Positions 11,026-22,500 of a stretch of 64,000 nt of DNA are shown here, piece by piece. The notes under the pieces were generated by a model, which did no database searches, had not been told where the DNA came from, and was given only the letters and a program-made list of their open reading frames with translations. Source of the DNA: Stenocarpella maydis (taxonomy: Eukaryota > Ascomycota > Sordariomycetes > Diaporthales > Diaporthaceae); assembly GCA_002270565.1 (NCBI GenBank), contig NQMI01000154.1, positions 41,795-105,794 of the forward strand. The letters run 5' to 3'. The position numbers and the translations under genes are program-made. The first letter of the stretch is position 1, and every line of letters starts with the position of its first letter.

Positions 11026-13863
11026 CTACTCGGTGACCCTCCCACGAGCCTGTGCTTGCGCAGCCTGATAAGACTGGTGGACAGATGCAGGCATTCCCGG
11101 TATGGACGGCAAAGAAATGGGGGTCTGTCTCGTACTCGGGGGTGTGGCAGACTGGGGAGCTTTGGGTGACGCGCTTTGGGCCACCGGCGGTGCCGCCAAT
11201 GGTGGTGCCGCCCCCTGTGGTGGGATATACGCCTGTTGCGGAGGAGGGTGTGGAAGTGCTGGCGGAGCTGCATGGGCCGGCTGAGCCGGCTGAGCCGGCT
11301 GAGGGAATGGTGGTGGCGGGTTAGACTGAGGAGGAGGAGGATGAGGAGAAGCCACTTGCTGCTGCTGCAGCTGCTTCGCCTGGCCCTCCTTTTCGATGAG
11401 CTCCCCCAAATACTTTAGATTGTCGCGCGCGTGTGGCTCCCTGTCAAGAATGGAACGCACTATGTGCCACTCGCTTGCTTGCATCGCATGGGCCTGAGGC
11501 AGAATGAAAGCCACCGTGGAACAAGAAATGTGCTCGCCGAGGATTTCTCGAGCCACGGCCTCTCCCTGTCGCTGGAGCTCTTCTTGCGTCAACGGCCTAT
11601 TTGGCAGAGGCTGGGGCTGCTGCGGCGGCTGCTGCGGCGGCGGGAAGCCTCCGGAACTGACATGGGGTGTTGTAGGGGAGAAGCTGGGGCCAGACAGTGA
11701 CGCACTCCGGTGCGCAAAGTTCTGAGGAGCAGGCGTGGGTGTCACGCTGGCTTGTGCTGAAGGCGAGGGAACCGCCTTGTTGTTCCACTCAGAACCGTGG
11801 AGTTTGGTCATGGTTGAATTGTCGTTGCGAAACACTATGACGAGGAGCAGCATGTTCTCTTCGCGGGTGTGGGGCAGGAAGTTGTCCTCGAGATTCAGGA
11901 TGAACTCAGGATGGTTGCCAGACCCAGCCGGCACCGGGATCAGGTACGTGTCCTTGACGTTTGCGAGAGACTTGTCACCCACCACAGCAATTTTTTGCCT
12001 GGTGTCGAAGTACTCGTAGATCCTGTCAAAATCTTTCCTGCCATCATCGTGTGCTGCTGTCAAGCTGGCAACGACGACATCCACACTCGGGCTCCATCGC
12101 AGGCCACAGAGGTATTCGGTCGCAGTCGCCACCGACAGGCGGCCACCAATGACCAGCTCCTGGGGGACCAAGGTGTTCCACGAGATGCCCAAGGTCTTCG
12201 CAAGGTCTGCTCCACCAACGTGCTTGGCCTTGGCCTGAAAATTCGCTATATTTGTCATTTGGACCTTGCCACGCCATACGACGTCTGGATCAGTCTCCTC
12301 AGTTGGTGAGTAAGGAGGGGACTCATTGCCGTCGTCCTGAAGCAAACGATCAACATCAGGGTCGTCCCCAGGACCCTGCGAGGGAGCAGGGGCAGGAGCA
12401 GACGGCCGGCGATGCTGAGTGCCGGTTGGAGATTTGACGCTGGAGAAGACCTTGTTGATATCAAAATCCGTGGTGGAGGGCGACTGCTGGGTATCGATCC
12501 TCATAGGCTCTCCGGATGGCGTGCGAGCATGAGACGATGGACCACCCTCCCGGGCCGGTGCACCTGACTTGGAGGCCTGGCCCGAAGACTCGCGATTGAT
12601 CTGGCGTTGCGGAAACGATGGCGTCTCGCTGGGCACCGCGAAGCCCTCACCCTCGATGAGCTCCTCGCCCTTGTGCGTGCGCCTGTACCTTGGCCCGGTT
12701 TGCGTTTCCTCCGTGGAGATGACGGACTGGCGCATGCTGCGTTCCCTAGCCGCAGCCGTCTCCTGCTGTTGTTTCTCCGAAGCTAGCTGGTCCGACGTCA
12801 TCACAGCCAGCATCGGCGGAGTCAGCATGTGGTTGAGCAGCCTGACAATCAGCTCAGGGTTGCTCTTGAGGTTGGCGGACAAGGTCCGGCACTGCTTCGC
12901 ATACTCCTGGATATTGGGGTGCGAATCATGGACGGCCCTCTCGATGGCAATAGAAAGGCGCTCCGCCCGTGACTCATTGGAGATGCCATCCGCAGGGTTG
13001 TACCCGCCGTCCTTCTCGTAGGCATTGATGGCATGTAAGAGAGCCTTCTGAAGCAGTTTCGAAGACCCTTGGCGGCCGCTGGGAAGCTCAGCAATGGAGT
13101 TTGGCAGGTCACTCGGTGGCTCATATTCTGCAGTAACAGGCACGGAATCGCTCTCGGAGACCTTGCGCAGCTTGGACGGTTCCTGGACCTGGCTGTCAGC
13201 GAACCGGTGAAGACGGTAAGTTGGGTAAACGGTAGAGCCACTCACCTTTGCGGCCGCGGTGTCAGCCGAGTCGTGGCGCTCCTTGCGCTTGCCAGCCGCC
13301 GTCTTCGCACCAGAGGCCTTCTTCTCTGGCGCAGGTGAGGCAGAAGACATGGCAGACTTTTGGGAGGACCTGGGGTCGTCCTGAGACAGCTCGCTCTGGC
13401 GCTTCTTACCCTTCTTGGCGCCCTTTTTCTTCTTCTTCTCGTCCTCCTCAGCCGCCTTTTCTTCCTCGTACTGGCGGCGTTTCTCATCCCACGGCCTCTC
13501 GCCCTTTGCGATTGCCTCAACGAGGTCTTTGTGGTCCTCTGGCTTGCACTGCTCGCAGTAGTATGTGACGTCCTCCAAGTCCTCGCCGAATATGCTCATG
13601 CCCACGCAGACATTGTGCTGCCAGACGCCGCAGCCTTCGCATCCGATCCAGGGCTCGTCCTCAGCGTAGCCATCCTGGCTCGTGGCGCCGCAGACGCAGC
13701 GGATCAGCTCGTCCTCCTCCGTCTCGGGCTCCGGCTCGGAGTACTTCTTGTTGGATGACTTCTTGCCGCGGCGCTTGGGCTCGAGAGGGGTGTCGAGGGC
13801 ATCGAGAGCCTTGTGCTGTCCCTTGGTGCTCCGCACGGAGCGACGGGGCTCTGCTTCGGACAT
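11026..13863 (-). CDS. BYE1: BYE1-like transcription elongation regulator (PHD, TFIIS central domain, SPOC)
   Basis: A long frame of 945 residues. Domains in order: a basic N-terminus; a PHD finger at about 55-108 (CVCG, CEGCGVWQH, YYCEQC zinc ligands); a Lys/Glu-rich linker; a TFIIS central domain at about 255-390 (LLQKALLHAINAYEKDGG, LKSNPELIVRLLN); a SPOC domain at about 555-710 starting VVWRGKVQMTNIANF; and a Pro/Gln-rich tail with PAQPAQPA repeats encoded near 11280. This is the architecture of Bye1, which binds H3K4-methylated chromatin and RNA polymerase II through its PHD and TFIIS-like domains. Positions 13189-13245 could be an unspliced 57-bp intron (GTGAGT to CAG, a multiple of three). 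Removing it deletes 19 residues from the linker without breaking the frame. The gene is divergent from the proteasome gene across about 1.1 kb. Confidence 0.9.
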   Translation of the reverse strand: MSEAEPRRSVRSTKGQHKALDALDTPLEPKRRGKKSSNKKYSEPEPETEEDELIRCVCGATSQDGYAEDEPWIGCEGCGVWQHNVCVGMSIFGEDLEDVTYYCEQCKPEDHKDLVEAIAKGERPWDEKRRQYEEEKAAEEDEKKKKKGAKKGKKRQSELSQDDPRSSQKSAMSSASPAPEKKASGAKTAAGKRKERHDSADTAAAKVSGSTVYPTYRLHRFADSQVQEPSKLRKVSESDSVPVTAEYEPPSDLPNSIAELPSGRQGSSKLLQKALLHAINAYEKDGGYNPADGISNESRAERLSIAIERAVHDSHPNIQEYAKQCRTLSANLKSNPELIVRLLNHMLTPPMLAVMTSDQLASEKQQQETAAARERSMRQSVISTEETQTGPRYRRTHKGEELIEGEGFAVPSETPSFPQRQINRESSGQASKSGAPAREGGPSSHARTPSGEPMRIDTQQSPSTTDFDINKVFSSVKSPTGTQHRRPSAPAPAPSQGPGDDPDVDRLLQDDGNESPPYSPTEETDPDVVWRGKVQMTNIANFQAKAKHVGGADLAKTLGISWNTLVPQELVIGGRLSVATATEYLCGLRWSPSVDVVVASLTAAHDDGRKDFDRIYEYFDTRQKIAVVGDKSLANVKDTYLIPVPAGSGNHPEFILNLEDNFLPHTREENMLLLVIVFRNDNSTMTKLHGSEWNNKAVPSPSAQASVTPTPAPQNFAHRSASLSGPSFSPTTPHVSSGGFPPPQQPPQQPQPLPNRPLTQEELQRQGEAVAREILGEHISCSTVAFILPQAHAMQASEWHIVRSILDREPHARDNLKYLGELIEKEGQAKQLQQQQVASPHPPPPQSNPPPPFPQPAQPAQPAHAAPPALPHPPPQQAYIPPQGAAPPLAAPPVAQSASPKAPQSATPPSTRQTPISLPSIPGMPASVHQSYQAAQAQARGRVTE

Positions 13864-14945
13864 AGTGCGCCTCTGTGACTAGGGCGGGGGATGAAATGGT
13901 GGCGTGGTCGCGACTGGTTGGTGCCGGGTGGGGTGGCGAATGGCGCACAGCTGCAGTGACGCACTCGCCGTCGTCAATGGGCAGCGGTGAAGGCTTGGGA
14001 TGTTGGTTCTGTCTTTCACTAGAGCTGGTCTGCCCGCTGCTGCGAGTCCCGCACTGCCTGCTGCTTTTCGTGTGGTTGAAACGAGGCGCTGGGTTGTCGG
14101 TGGTGACGTTGCCTCCAGGTAGGATGGGACAGTGTCATACAGTCAATGGAAGAGTAGGCTACTAGAGGAGAGAGGCAGAGCCGACGGGCCTACGCAGATG
14201 GCAGAGAGACGAGGACAAGTTCTACAGGCAATAGTCTTTGAAGAGTGCCGCGCGTTGCTGTCGCGAAAGCTGTCGCAAGAGTGGGATGTTTTGTTCAAGC
14301 TTGAGCCGAGGCGTGGCGCACGCGACGCTCCAGGCTGGAAGCTCGCGTGTGGGACGAGTCAGACGGGGGATGCAGTCGCGACACAGATGCGACACGGTTT
14401 CTGGCAGAGTTCCTCGGTGGACTGGTGAAGTTGTTGTGAGGGAAGAAGGAGAAGCCCGGAGGAGGTTGGAGAAGACTGCTACAAAAAGTGGAGGCGAGGG
14501 GGGGGGAGGCAACAACTGCATGAGGGAACTTCACCAAGCGGGCAAGGGCAGTTTTGCGAGAGCATCTCCAACCGCCACGACGAGGCAGCTCGATGATTGG
14601 CCTGACTCACATAAGCTGCTGACTAACAGGTCGGCATCAGCGGTGCTTCTCCCCGCACTAACCAGGACTAGCTTAGGATGGCACCCGTCAACCTTTGGAA
14701 ACCATCAGTCTTGGCCCCTGCAGATTGACGCGTGCCTCCGCTTGCCTGGAGCTCCCTCAATCGTCAAGCTCCAGTTGCCTGCCGTCACCCAAACAACCAA
14801 CCCTCAACACTGTCTACTCCAGCCGCGCCCAGCCCACACCCTGTCACGCCAGCACTCCTCCTCCCAGAGCTGACAAGCAAGCAGCAACCGGTTCTTCTCT
14901 GAACTCTGCAATTCCTGAATCTGGTTCGGCCGGGAAACTCCAGCC
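13864..14945. promoter_or_regulatory. Shared intergenic promoter region of BYE1 and the proteasome alpha gene
   Basis: A 1.08-kb gap between divergent genes (BYE1 minus, proteasome subunit plus), so both 5' regions must lie here. It contains purine-rich tracts (for example near 14440-14515) and a CT-rich leader before 14946. No clear TATA box or proteasome-type element can be asserted by eye. Confidence 0.45.
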
Positions 14946-15862
14946 ATGTCTCGAAGATACGATTCCCGAGTAAGTCCGCAGCTGGGAGCCCCCCAGACCG
15001 AGGTGTCGCCAGCCGCATGTACCTGCCATGCCCACTGCTGACCATCACCCCAGACAACCATCTTCTCGCCAGAAGGCCGTCTCTACCAGGTCGAGTACGC
15101 TCTGGAAGCCATCTCCCATGCTGGAACTGCGATTGGAATACTGGCCAAGGATGGCATCGTGCTGGCTGCCGAGCGCAAGGTGACGTCGAAGCTGCTCGAG
15201 CAGGACACCTCTGCCGAGAAGCTCTACATTCTGAATGAGTGCGTCCCCTTCCCGCCCGATCGCCTCCCTAGTGGCCCTTCCGGTGTAGTGCGTGCTGACC
15301 TCGTATCTCCCGCAGCAACATGATCTGCGCCGTTGCAGGAATGACCGCCGATGCCAACATCCTCATCAACTATGCCCGACAAGCGGCCCAGCGTTACCTC
15401 CTGACCTACAACGAGGACATACCCTGCGAGCAACTCGTGCGCAGGCTCTGCGACCTCAAGCAAGGCTACACACAACACGGTGGGCTGCGGCCCTTTGGCG
15501 TGTCCTTCATCTACGCGGGCTGGGACCCTCAGCGTCAGTTCCAGCTGTACCTTTCGAACCCATCGGGCAACTACGGAGGCTGGAAGGCAACGAGTGCCGG
15601 TGCCAACAACGCCAGCGCGTCCAGTCTGCTGAAGCAGGACTACAAGGAGGACTGCAGCCTGGAGGAGGCATGCGGCACGGCGGTCAAGGTGCTGAGCAAG
15701 ACCATGGACTCGACCAAGCTGAGCAGCGAGAAGATCGAGTTTGCGACGGTGGGGCAGACCAAGGACGGAAAGATCTACCACCGGCTGTGGGATGCGGATG
15801 AGATCGATGCGCTGCTGAAGAAACACGACCTGGCCAAGGAGGAGACTACGGAGGACAGGTGA
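14946..15862 (+). CDS. PRE9: 20S proteasome alpha subunit, PSMA4/PRE9 type
   Basis: Three exons, 14946-14969, 15054-15238 and 15316-15862, give 251 residues. The first exon encodes only MSRRYDSR. The proteasome alpha-subunit signature [20 protein letters not shown] is completed across intron 1. Further PSMA4-type landmarks are [45 protein letters not shown] and [10 protein letters not shown], and length matches the family. The N-terminal extension marks an alpha (structural, gating) rather than a proteolytic beta subunit, and the overall match is closest to human PSMA4 and yeast Pre9 (alpha-3). It functions in the outer ring of the 20S core in cytosol and nucleus. Both introns sit early in the gene and have CAG acceptors. 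Confidence 0.95.
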
Positions 15863-16213
15863 AGGGGGAGGATGACGTGTCTGCATCATGACCATAGATG
15901 ACTCTGCGAGATGGGTTTCCATATTGCCCGTGTATCAATAGACGTCGGTGACCAACCGCGTTGCACCCAGGTTTCTGCATGACGGAGTCGGAGTGATGAG
16001 GAACACCAGAGAACTTGAGAAACAAAACATGGTCCGCAGGACCAGCCAGACGCCGGATATTCCACATTTACTACTCTCGCAGCCGCGATACTAATGACGA
16101 CAAGACAGTTGATAGTTGCCTCTCGACTCCAGCAAAGCCAAAGGGGCTCCCCCGCGTACAATTGTCGTCTTAACTTGGCTGTTCAGAAGAATGTGGTGTC
16201 AGCCAGTCGCTTC
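15863..16213. other. Intergenic gap between convergent genes
   Basis: About 350 bp that must contain the 3' ends of the proteasome gene (+) and the lipid phosphatase gene (-). No feature beyond that is visible. Confidence 0.5.
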
Positions 16214-17466
16214 TCAGTGTCTGGTGGCCGGGAGAGGAGCCAGTTCTATGCCTACATTATTCCCGCCCCCGGCGCCCTCCTCCTCGTCCCTCAGCCGCCC
16301 GTATAGGGGCAGGCCCTCGTCGTCGCTGCCGGACGGGCCCGGGTACGGCTCGTGGCAGCGCCAACTGCTCAGGCGCGGCCAGTACCGCCTGTAGCTCCAG
16401 TGCGCCACCACGTAGCCCAGCAGGGCGCCGGTGCACACGTCGTACACGTCGTGGCGGTAGTCCTGGCAGCGGCTGATGGCGATCATGGCCGCCCCGAGCA
16501 GGGGCGACAGGCACAGCAGGGCGCGGGCGAGGTCGCCCCTGGCGTAGACGGCCCTGTCGTCGCCCCCGCCGCGGCCCGCGGCCCGCGCCCCCGCCCCAGC
16601 CCCAGCAGCCCTCTTGCCGCCGGCGCCGCTGCCGCTGCGGCCGCCGGCGCCGACGACAAACAGGCGCACCTGGCCGGCGAGGAACAGGCTCAGGTAGCCC
16701 AGCCCCGCGAAGCTGAAGCTGCTGTGGCCGCTGGGGAAGCTGCGCCAGCCGTCATGCAGGACGTGGTGGCGGGTCTCGGTGCACACGCCGACGCCGACGA
16801 GGGTGTCGGCGGGGGTCCCCGGGGCGGGCCTGCAGCGGGCGACGAGGTCGGGCCGGGGCCGCCCGACGGCGTTCTTGACGGCGTCGGTGAGGAAGGTGGT
16901 GAGGGCCAGGGCGATGGCGAGGCCCAGGACCGCGACGTGGTGCTTGTGGCGCGAGGCGCCCGTCAGGGCGTTGCAGAGGACGACGAGGGCCAGGGGCGCC
17001 GCGGCGGCGTAGGCTATGTTGAGGGCCACGGGCACGCGCTCGGCCTCGGCGTGGGGGAAGGAGATGGCCAGGTCGTTGATGTAGAAGAGGCGGTGGAAGG
17101 GCTCGACGGCGAGGGCGATCTGTTTTTGCCGGGCGGGTTGGGTTTGCTCTGGTCAGCCGCTTTGGCTCTTGGGCGGGGGGNGCGGGGGGGGGGGGACAAC
17201 CGCGAAGGGGCAAGCCTGGCGGTGCGGGTGGGGATGATAATAATACGTACCAGTGCGTACGCGGCGACGAGGATCACGAAGCCGACATAGTCTGGCGCGT
17301 AGGACCGCTGCGGGCGAGTCTGTCAGCCAAGGTTGTGTGTTGCCCCCTCACGGCTCTCGTATATCACCGCCCTGGACAGGGCGAGGCCGCCCCCTCGGGC
17401 TGTGGTGGGGAGACGTACCGTCCAGAAGCGGGCGAGCGACGACATCGATGCTGCGTCCGAGGCCAT
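16214..17466 (-). CDS. PAP2-family lipid phosphate phosphatase (DPP1/LPP-like membrane enzyme)
   Basis: Three exons on the minus strand, 17466-17419, 17307-17251 and 17119-16214, give 336 residues. All three phosphatidic acid phosphatase motifs are present: KNAVGRPRP (about residues 117-125), FPSGH (about 163-167, catalytic His) and SRCQDYRHDVYD (about 250). Hydrophobic segments flank them, as in the six-helix LPP/Dpp1 enzymes that dephosphorylate diacylglycerol pyrophosphate and phosphatidate in vacuolar or Golgi membranes. An Ala/Gly/Arg-rich insertion lies between motifs 2 and 3. The second intron (17120-17250) contains the N at 17181 inside a long G tract, so its length is uncertain, but both splice sites are clear. 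Very high GC makes the opposite strand falsely open. Confidence 0.9.
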
Positions 17467-18240
17467 TCCCTGTGCGAGTCCGAGTCCGATTCCGGGTCCG
17501 GGTTGTCGCGGTGCCAGCACACTTAGTCACCGTCTTCGAACTCCTTTGAACAGTGCTCGTAGCATCTTCTGCAGCCTTCTTTGCTGGTCTGGTGTGCGGG
17601 ATGGGAGACTCGCAAAAGGAGTAGATACACGTGCGTCACCCAGTTGCCCACCCCCTGGCTTGATCCGCCTTCATTTCGAGTCTAGCCGAGCTGCATGTCA
17701 TGGTTAGATGCATGATCTGCGGTGCCATGGTATTCATCTACCCGAACTACACCTCAACTGGGGGCGCAGCGGCTGTGGGTCGAGTTGGGGGCTTTCAGCA
17801 CCTCCTGGCTTGTGTTGCGCAGTCCTTCAGCTTGTGATGTTGAGAACCCCTATAGAGGCTTGTGGAGAACCGGGTTTTCTGGGGCCCGCCGTATTAGAGG
17901 ATGGCCTTTTCTGGTCCCTTAGAAACGGCTACTCTACTGTCGACCTGCTACCATTACCTGTCTGAGGTTTAGGGTGCCACGACACCCCGACCCTTACACG
18001 GCGAACTTTTGTCCAGCTACTATGTATGATGATACTGGAACGTATCCAGGGATGGGGCTTCGTCAGTGCACGGGAGCACTATCTCGTTGGCTTCCGCAAG
18101 TCACGGATATCAATCTATTGACGAGAGCAAGCCCTCGGAGAGCAGGGACCTAAGTGAATTGGAGAATGAAGTAATTGCATCACCAGGCCTACCACGCTAC
18201 GCAGAGTCGTGATGAATTCCTGACCAGTAGGAGCTAGCAT
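17467..18240. other. Intergenic: PAP2 gene promoter side
   Basis: About 0.8 kb between the start of the PAP2 gene and the DUF3176 relic. The missing N-terminal exons of the DUF3176 protein would be expected here, but I cannot find hydrophobic coding segments to supply them. Confidence 0.4.
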
Positions 18241-19558
18241 CGGCCAGCTGAAGTGGTTGCATCTGCGACAAGCTCGCCGCATGTACGATTTCGAGCTGTT
18301 CGGCCAGGCCGGCAGAGGACCCCTCGGGTCTGCCTTTCTCCTGGCTCTATATCGACTCGATATGGCCTCTCTTGGATGCTTCGTTCCTGCCCTATCGGCC
18401 GCCCTTGGTCCGTTCACCCAGCAGGTCATTAGCTATGCGAATCAACAGGTTGGTGTCAGGAATTCGTCCGCGACGTCTGGTGTGGCGCACAATTGCAGTG
18501 TAGCCGCCGTAACGGGATTGAATAATACTCGGACTCTCCACTCCAGACACCTTTGGCTCATCCATACGTGCCAGCATCCTCGGCGCATTATATAACTCCA
18601 GGATTCTCCCTGATCTTCAACTGTACATGCTCTTGCGCCTGGAATGGCACTTCTGTCACACTGGGCTTTGGTCATGAATGCAGGGGTGTAGCCGAACCTG
18701 CGACTGCGAACCGGACATGCACCGATTCTGACCCCAGAGGCAGCAACCCTTGGAATGAGCCTGTAGACCCTTGCGATAGAAAGGTCTCACAAAACTGCAG
18801 CATGACGACACCGGGCGGCGTGCTGCTGCTTCCCGGTGTTCGACGGGACGTGGCACACAATGAGGAAATATATGTCAATAGCAAGCTCCTCGGGTTTCAA
18901 CAACTCGAGATTCCGGTACCCCAAGAACGGCAAATCATACTCCAGTCCTGTCACGCTGGCACGATACGAGCGCGATCCAGCCTTCCTTTGCGGGGCCAAC
19001 TGAAAGAGAACGCCACGGAATGCGAGGTCTCGGCCGTGGCGTGGCGCTACTCAAACATCGCTGTGGAGGGCAACAAGCTCGTGGTCGGGGACAGGAAGAA
19101 GATGGGACTGGATCACGTGGGAAACCCTATGCTGGAGGTCACTAGCATTGCCAGCTTCAGCACAACGGGCCTCGAGCCAATGGGGATCAGTGTTTGGGAC
19201 TGGAAGGCACACTGGCCTCCTCCCTGGTGAACTTGTTATCGGACACCTGAAGCGTAGAGGGATTGCTGCCCTGGCGAGAAACCGACGACAAGCCGCCCAT
19301 GTTCGCAACACCCGTGTCCGGTGGGGACATCGACATCTGGGTTGCGAGGATGACGGAGGCGATGGCCTGGCTGTGGGACGCATTGCCACTGGTTGTAGAG
19401 GTTGGGTCCGTCATATTGCTCGCGTTTGCGATTCGGCAGTCGAGGTCCAGCCATGGTATGCCCCTGTGGAAGACCTCGGCACTGGCGCAGTGGGCCTACC
19501 GGCCGAGGCAGGAGGAAGACGGTGTGATAAGATTCACATTAGAGAAAGGATTATCTGA
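18235..19558 (+). pseudogene. DUF3176 membrane-protein relic
   Basis: Pieces of the fungal DUF3176 family lie in successive frames. First comes QLKWLHLRQARRMYDFELF with RGPLGS and LGPFTQQVISY (from about 18235 to 18440). A Cys-rich ectodomain block with FNCTCSCAWNG and GFGHECRGV follows (18580-19190), then DIDIWVARM and a late transmembrane segment ending PLWKTSALAQW (19300-19500). A stop lies just before the first block, and the frame changes near 18530 and near 19200, with an extra TGA at about 19243. No N-terminal membrane exon is found. Some changes could be introns, but no clean donor-acceptor pair explains them all. Family members are multi-pass surface proteins of unknown function. The 3' end overlaps the convergent CHAT/TPR gene. 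Confidence 0.6.
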
Positions 19559-22500
19559 CCTGGACACAATAGGACGGGAGGCCAAGCCCTGGACCAGGTT
19601 GGCCTCTGCGTTGAGTCGGGCCCGGGAAAGCCCAGCGCCTCGAGAAAGGCCTCGGCCATGAAGGCGCGCGACTGCGAAAAGAAATGCCCGCCCGTGTGGC
19701 CGGGCGGAATCTGAAAGTCGGAGTACGCTGGCGGCGCCGGGGTACCGACTAAGCTCATCCACTCGACAATGTCCTTCATCCACGGCTTGAGAATAAAGTC
19801 TAGGTCGTCGGCGTCGTCTTCTTCCGGGTTGCCCCCGCCGGCGCGATCAGCATCGGGGCTTTTCGCTGTCGTTGGCGACGGGACTTGTTCAGTATTGTCC
19901 CTTATTTTCAGCTTGTCACCGCTCCCGGGCTGCTCCGCCTGTGTTTCCGCCCCGGCCCCTGTGTATAGCGTCATGTCCTGGGCCTCTACTGCCTCACCCC
20001 AGTGGAATGTCCTCGGCCGACATACGTAGTCCCCAGCAGTGACCCTTTGCGGAGATGACGCCTCGGCTATGTTATGTTCCATACAAGCCCTCAGGGTCTG
20101 ATACTCCTCATTAGAGCGGCCCCTGCTGGTCCAGAGATCCTCTCTCCTCCTCACGATATCTCGTAGTTCGCGAATCTGCACCCTTGACTCCGGCAGGCGT
20201 CCGAGGTACTTCAAGCACTGCGCCCGCCGTGTCACCATCCACCGTTTCCGGTCCAGGGTGCTGACCTCGTCGATTTCAATACCCCCGAATCGGCAGAGGT
20301 CTTCGGAGCACTCATCAATCTTGCCGAGGATGAAGAGCACAGCTTCCCAATCATGGGAGCTGGTGTATATCTGCCTAACATTAGGTTGCCGGCAAACATT
20401 TGGAAGAGGTCAACCGGGTCAAACCTCCGCAAGCTTGTCGTAGATATCAAGCTGGGTCCTCGTATCGCATCGTTGGATAGCAGTCCGTAGCCTCACGTCG
20501 AGAAGCCACCTTCCTCGCTCCACTTCAGTGGGGGCGCCGTTTAGGGCCTCAAATGCATCCACGAGCGTCTGCAGAGATTGTAAGTGGAAGAAATTGTCTG
20601 TGTCTGAGGAGGACGACTAGTGACTTCAGTTTCTGACATTAAAAGATTGGGCTGCTGGGGAGGGGACACACTCTCAGAGAACGCAGAGTGAGGTTTCTGT
20701 GCGTCTCGAGGAAGTCCATGACGAAGCCTAGAGACCTGTACAAATGTGTCTGCCACCAGACATTGGCAAACGCCCGGAAGTCTGAGCCGAGGTTCATATT
20801 TGACGCGAGCTCATCCCAAAACTTTCCATGCCGCGCCATCCGCCCCTCTTCTATCGAGAGCTCGTAGTCGGTGAGGAACGATATCAATTTCGCCATGTTG
20901 AAGAGCCTTGCAAAGTCTTCGTCCTCCATAGTCTCCTGTATAGAGTCCTGTAGGGTCACCGGGGCCTACTGGTAGATGCATGCCGTCCTTGGCGAGCTGT
21001 CGTAGTAATAATCTACAAGAAACTGCACGTAGAGTACCACGCGTAACAGCTGGATGTCCGAGAGCCTCTTCGCACGTGCACAGAGGCCTGCGTTGACAAG
21101 AACCTACAGGGCTTAGTTGCTTGTCGCTGTAAACTCGGGAATGATGGCGTGTAACGCCGTGAGTGTGAGGTCGGCGATCACGTCGGGGGCGTGCTCGGGC
21201 ATGTCTTTGTGGAAGGAGTGGAACGAGCAGACGATCCATGGGAGGTCGAAGAGTGCTGATGCCTCGGCGTCGCTCTGAAGCTCCGGGACGAGGTAGTATA
21301 GCACGGCTGCTAAGTTCTCCCACTCATCCCTCGGCTTAGACTTGCGTGTCGTTGGGGAGTAGAGGCCCGTAGTGATCCAGTCGATGCTTCGGTCGTGGTA
21401 GTAGGCCGCTGCGGAGTGCCAGCTTGTAGCTGCGCCCTTAGCCGACCATGCCTGGCCCCGGATGAACTGAGAAAACAGGGGATGGAGCTCTAGGCGATCC
21501 GTTGTGCCTTCGATACTCGCGCAGCCTGCTTCGACGAGGGTTTGAACAGTAGAAGGGCTGATCTGATTTATTGCTAAGACTTTCGTCAGGAAATCCAGAG
21601 GTACGGAGCTGGCGAACGGCAGGATGATCCCTAGGAGTTCATAGCAATGCCTAGTACGATATTTCCAATGTTGAGACAACGCCCTCCCTTCCCGACAATC
21701 CCAGTCCAGGTTCAGCTTTCCAGTCTTGAGATTCAAGTAAACTTCTCGAGGTTCACGATAGGCGGTTGCTGGGGTGACTATCTTCATCTCCAGCGGGTTG
21801 CATTGGAGGAGGTTGATTGAGAATGCGCTGCTCGTACCAGAGCGCCGAATATGAATTTCCACGCTGTCGCCCCCCCCCCCCTCGTAATGTTCCAGCAAGC
21901 TTCACGGCATAAGGTTCGTCTAGATTCTGTAACTTATAGACGAGCCGGCCATGCCCCGTCTGCTTCGATAGTTTCTGGCGCAGCACCGGGAGGGATGTTG
22001 TGGACGAGACCAAGACGAAGCACGAAGAAGCTCCGTCAGCCTGCTTTGTCTGAATGCATTTCAGGCATAGGTCTCCTAACCACTCTCTCCCCTTATCGAG
22101 GTTTTCGATGGTCAAAAGAAAAACGTGGGAAGAGACAGTTTGAAGGACGACGTCTTCGGGGTGGGGCATCTCCAAGTGTCCGGAATACATCACAGGCGGG
22201 ATTTGCTGGCAGATGGTGGCAAAGGCTGAGTCAACAGTCGATATTCCTGACAAGCAGTCTAAGCTGAGTACACACTCAACGAGACCGCTGTCTCTGAGCC
22301 ACGCGCCAAGACTCGCTAGGAAGCTTCGCTTGCCAACACCGTGAGGCCCATGGGTCACGACAATTCTGTTCCTGAGCAGCCAGTTCTGTACCTTGAGCAT
22401 GTCGAGCTCTCGGCCAACAAATGACTCCGTTGATATCAACGCTGCAGTCGGTGCTTCACAAGAAACTTGGCGCAGAGTCGGTGGAGGCCTGTGGAGTTGA

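Noticed and set aside
16352..17290. 312-codon plus-strand ORF
   Set aside because: Antisense of the PAP2 gene; open only because of very high GC. Composition is Ala/Gly/Val/Glu with no domain.
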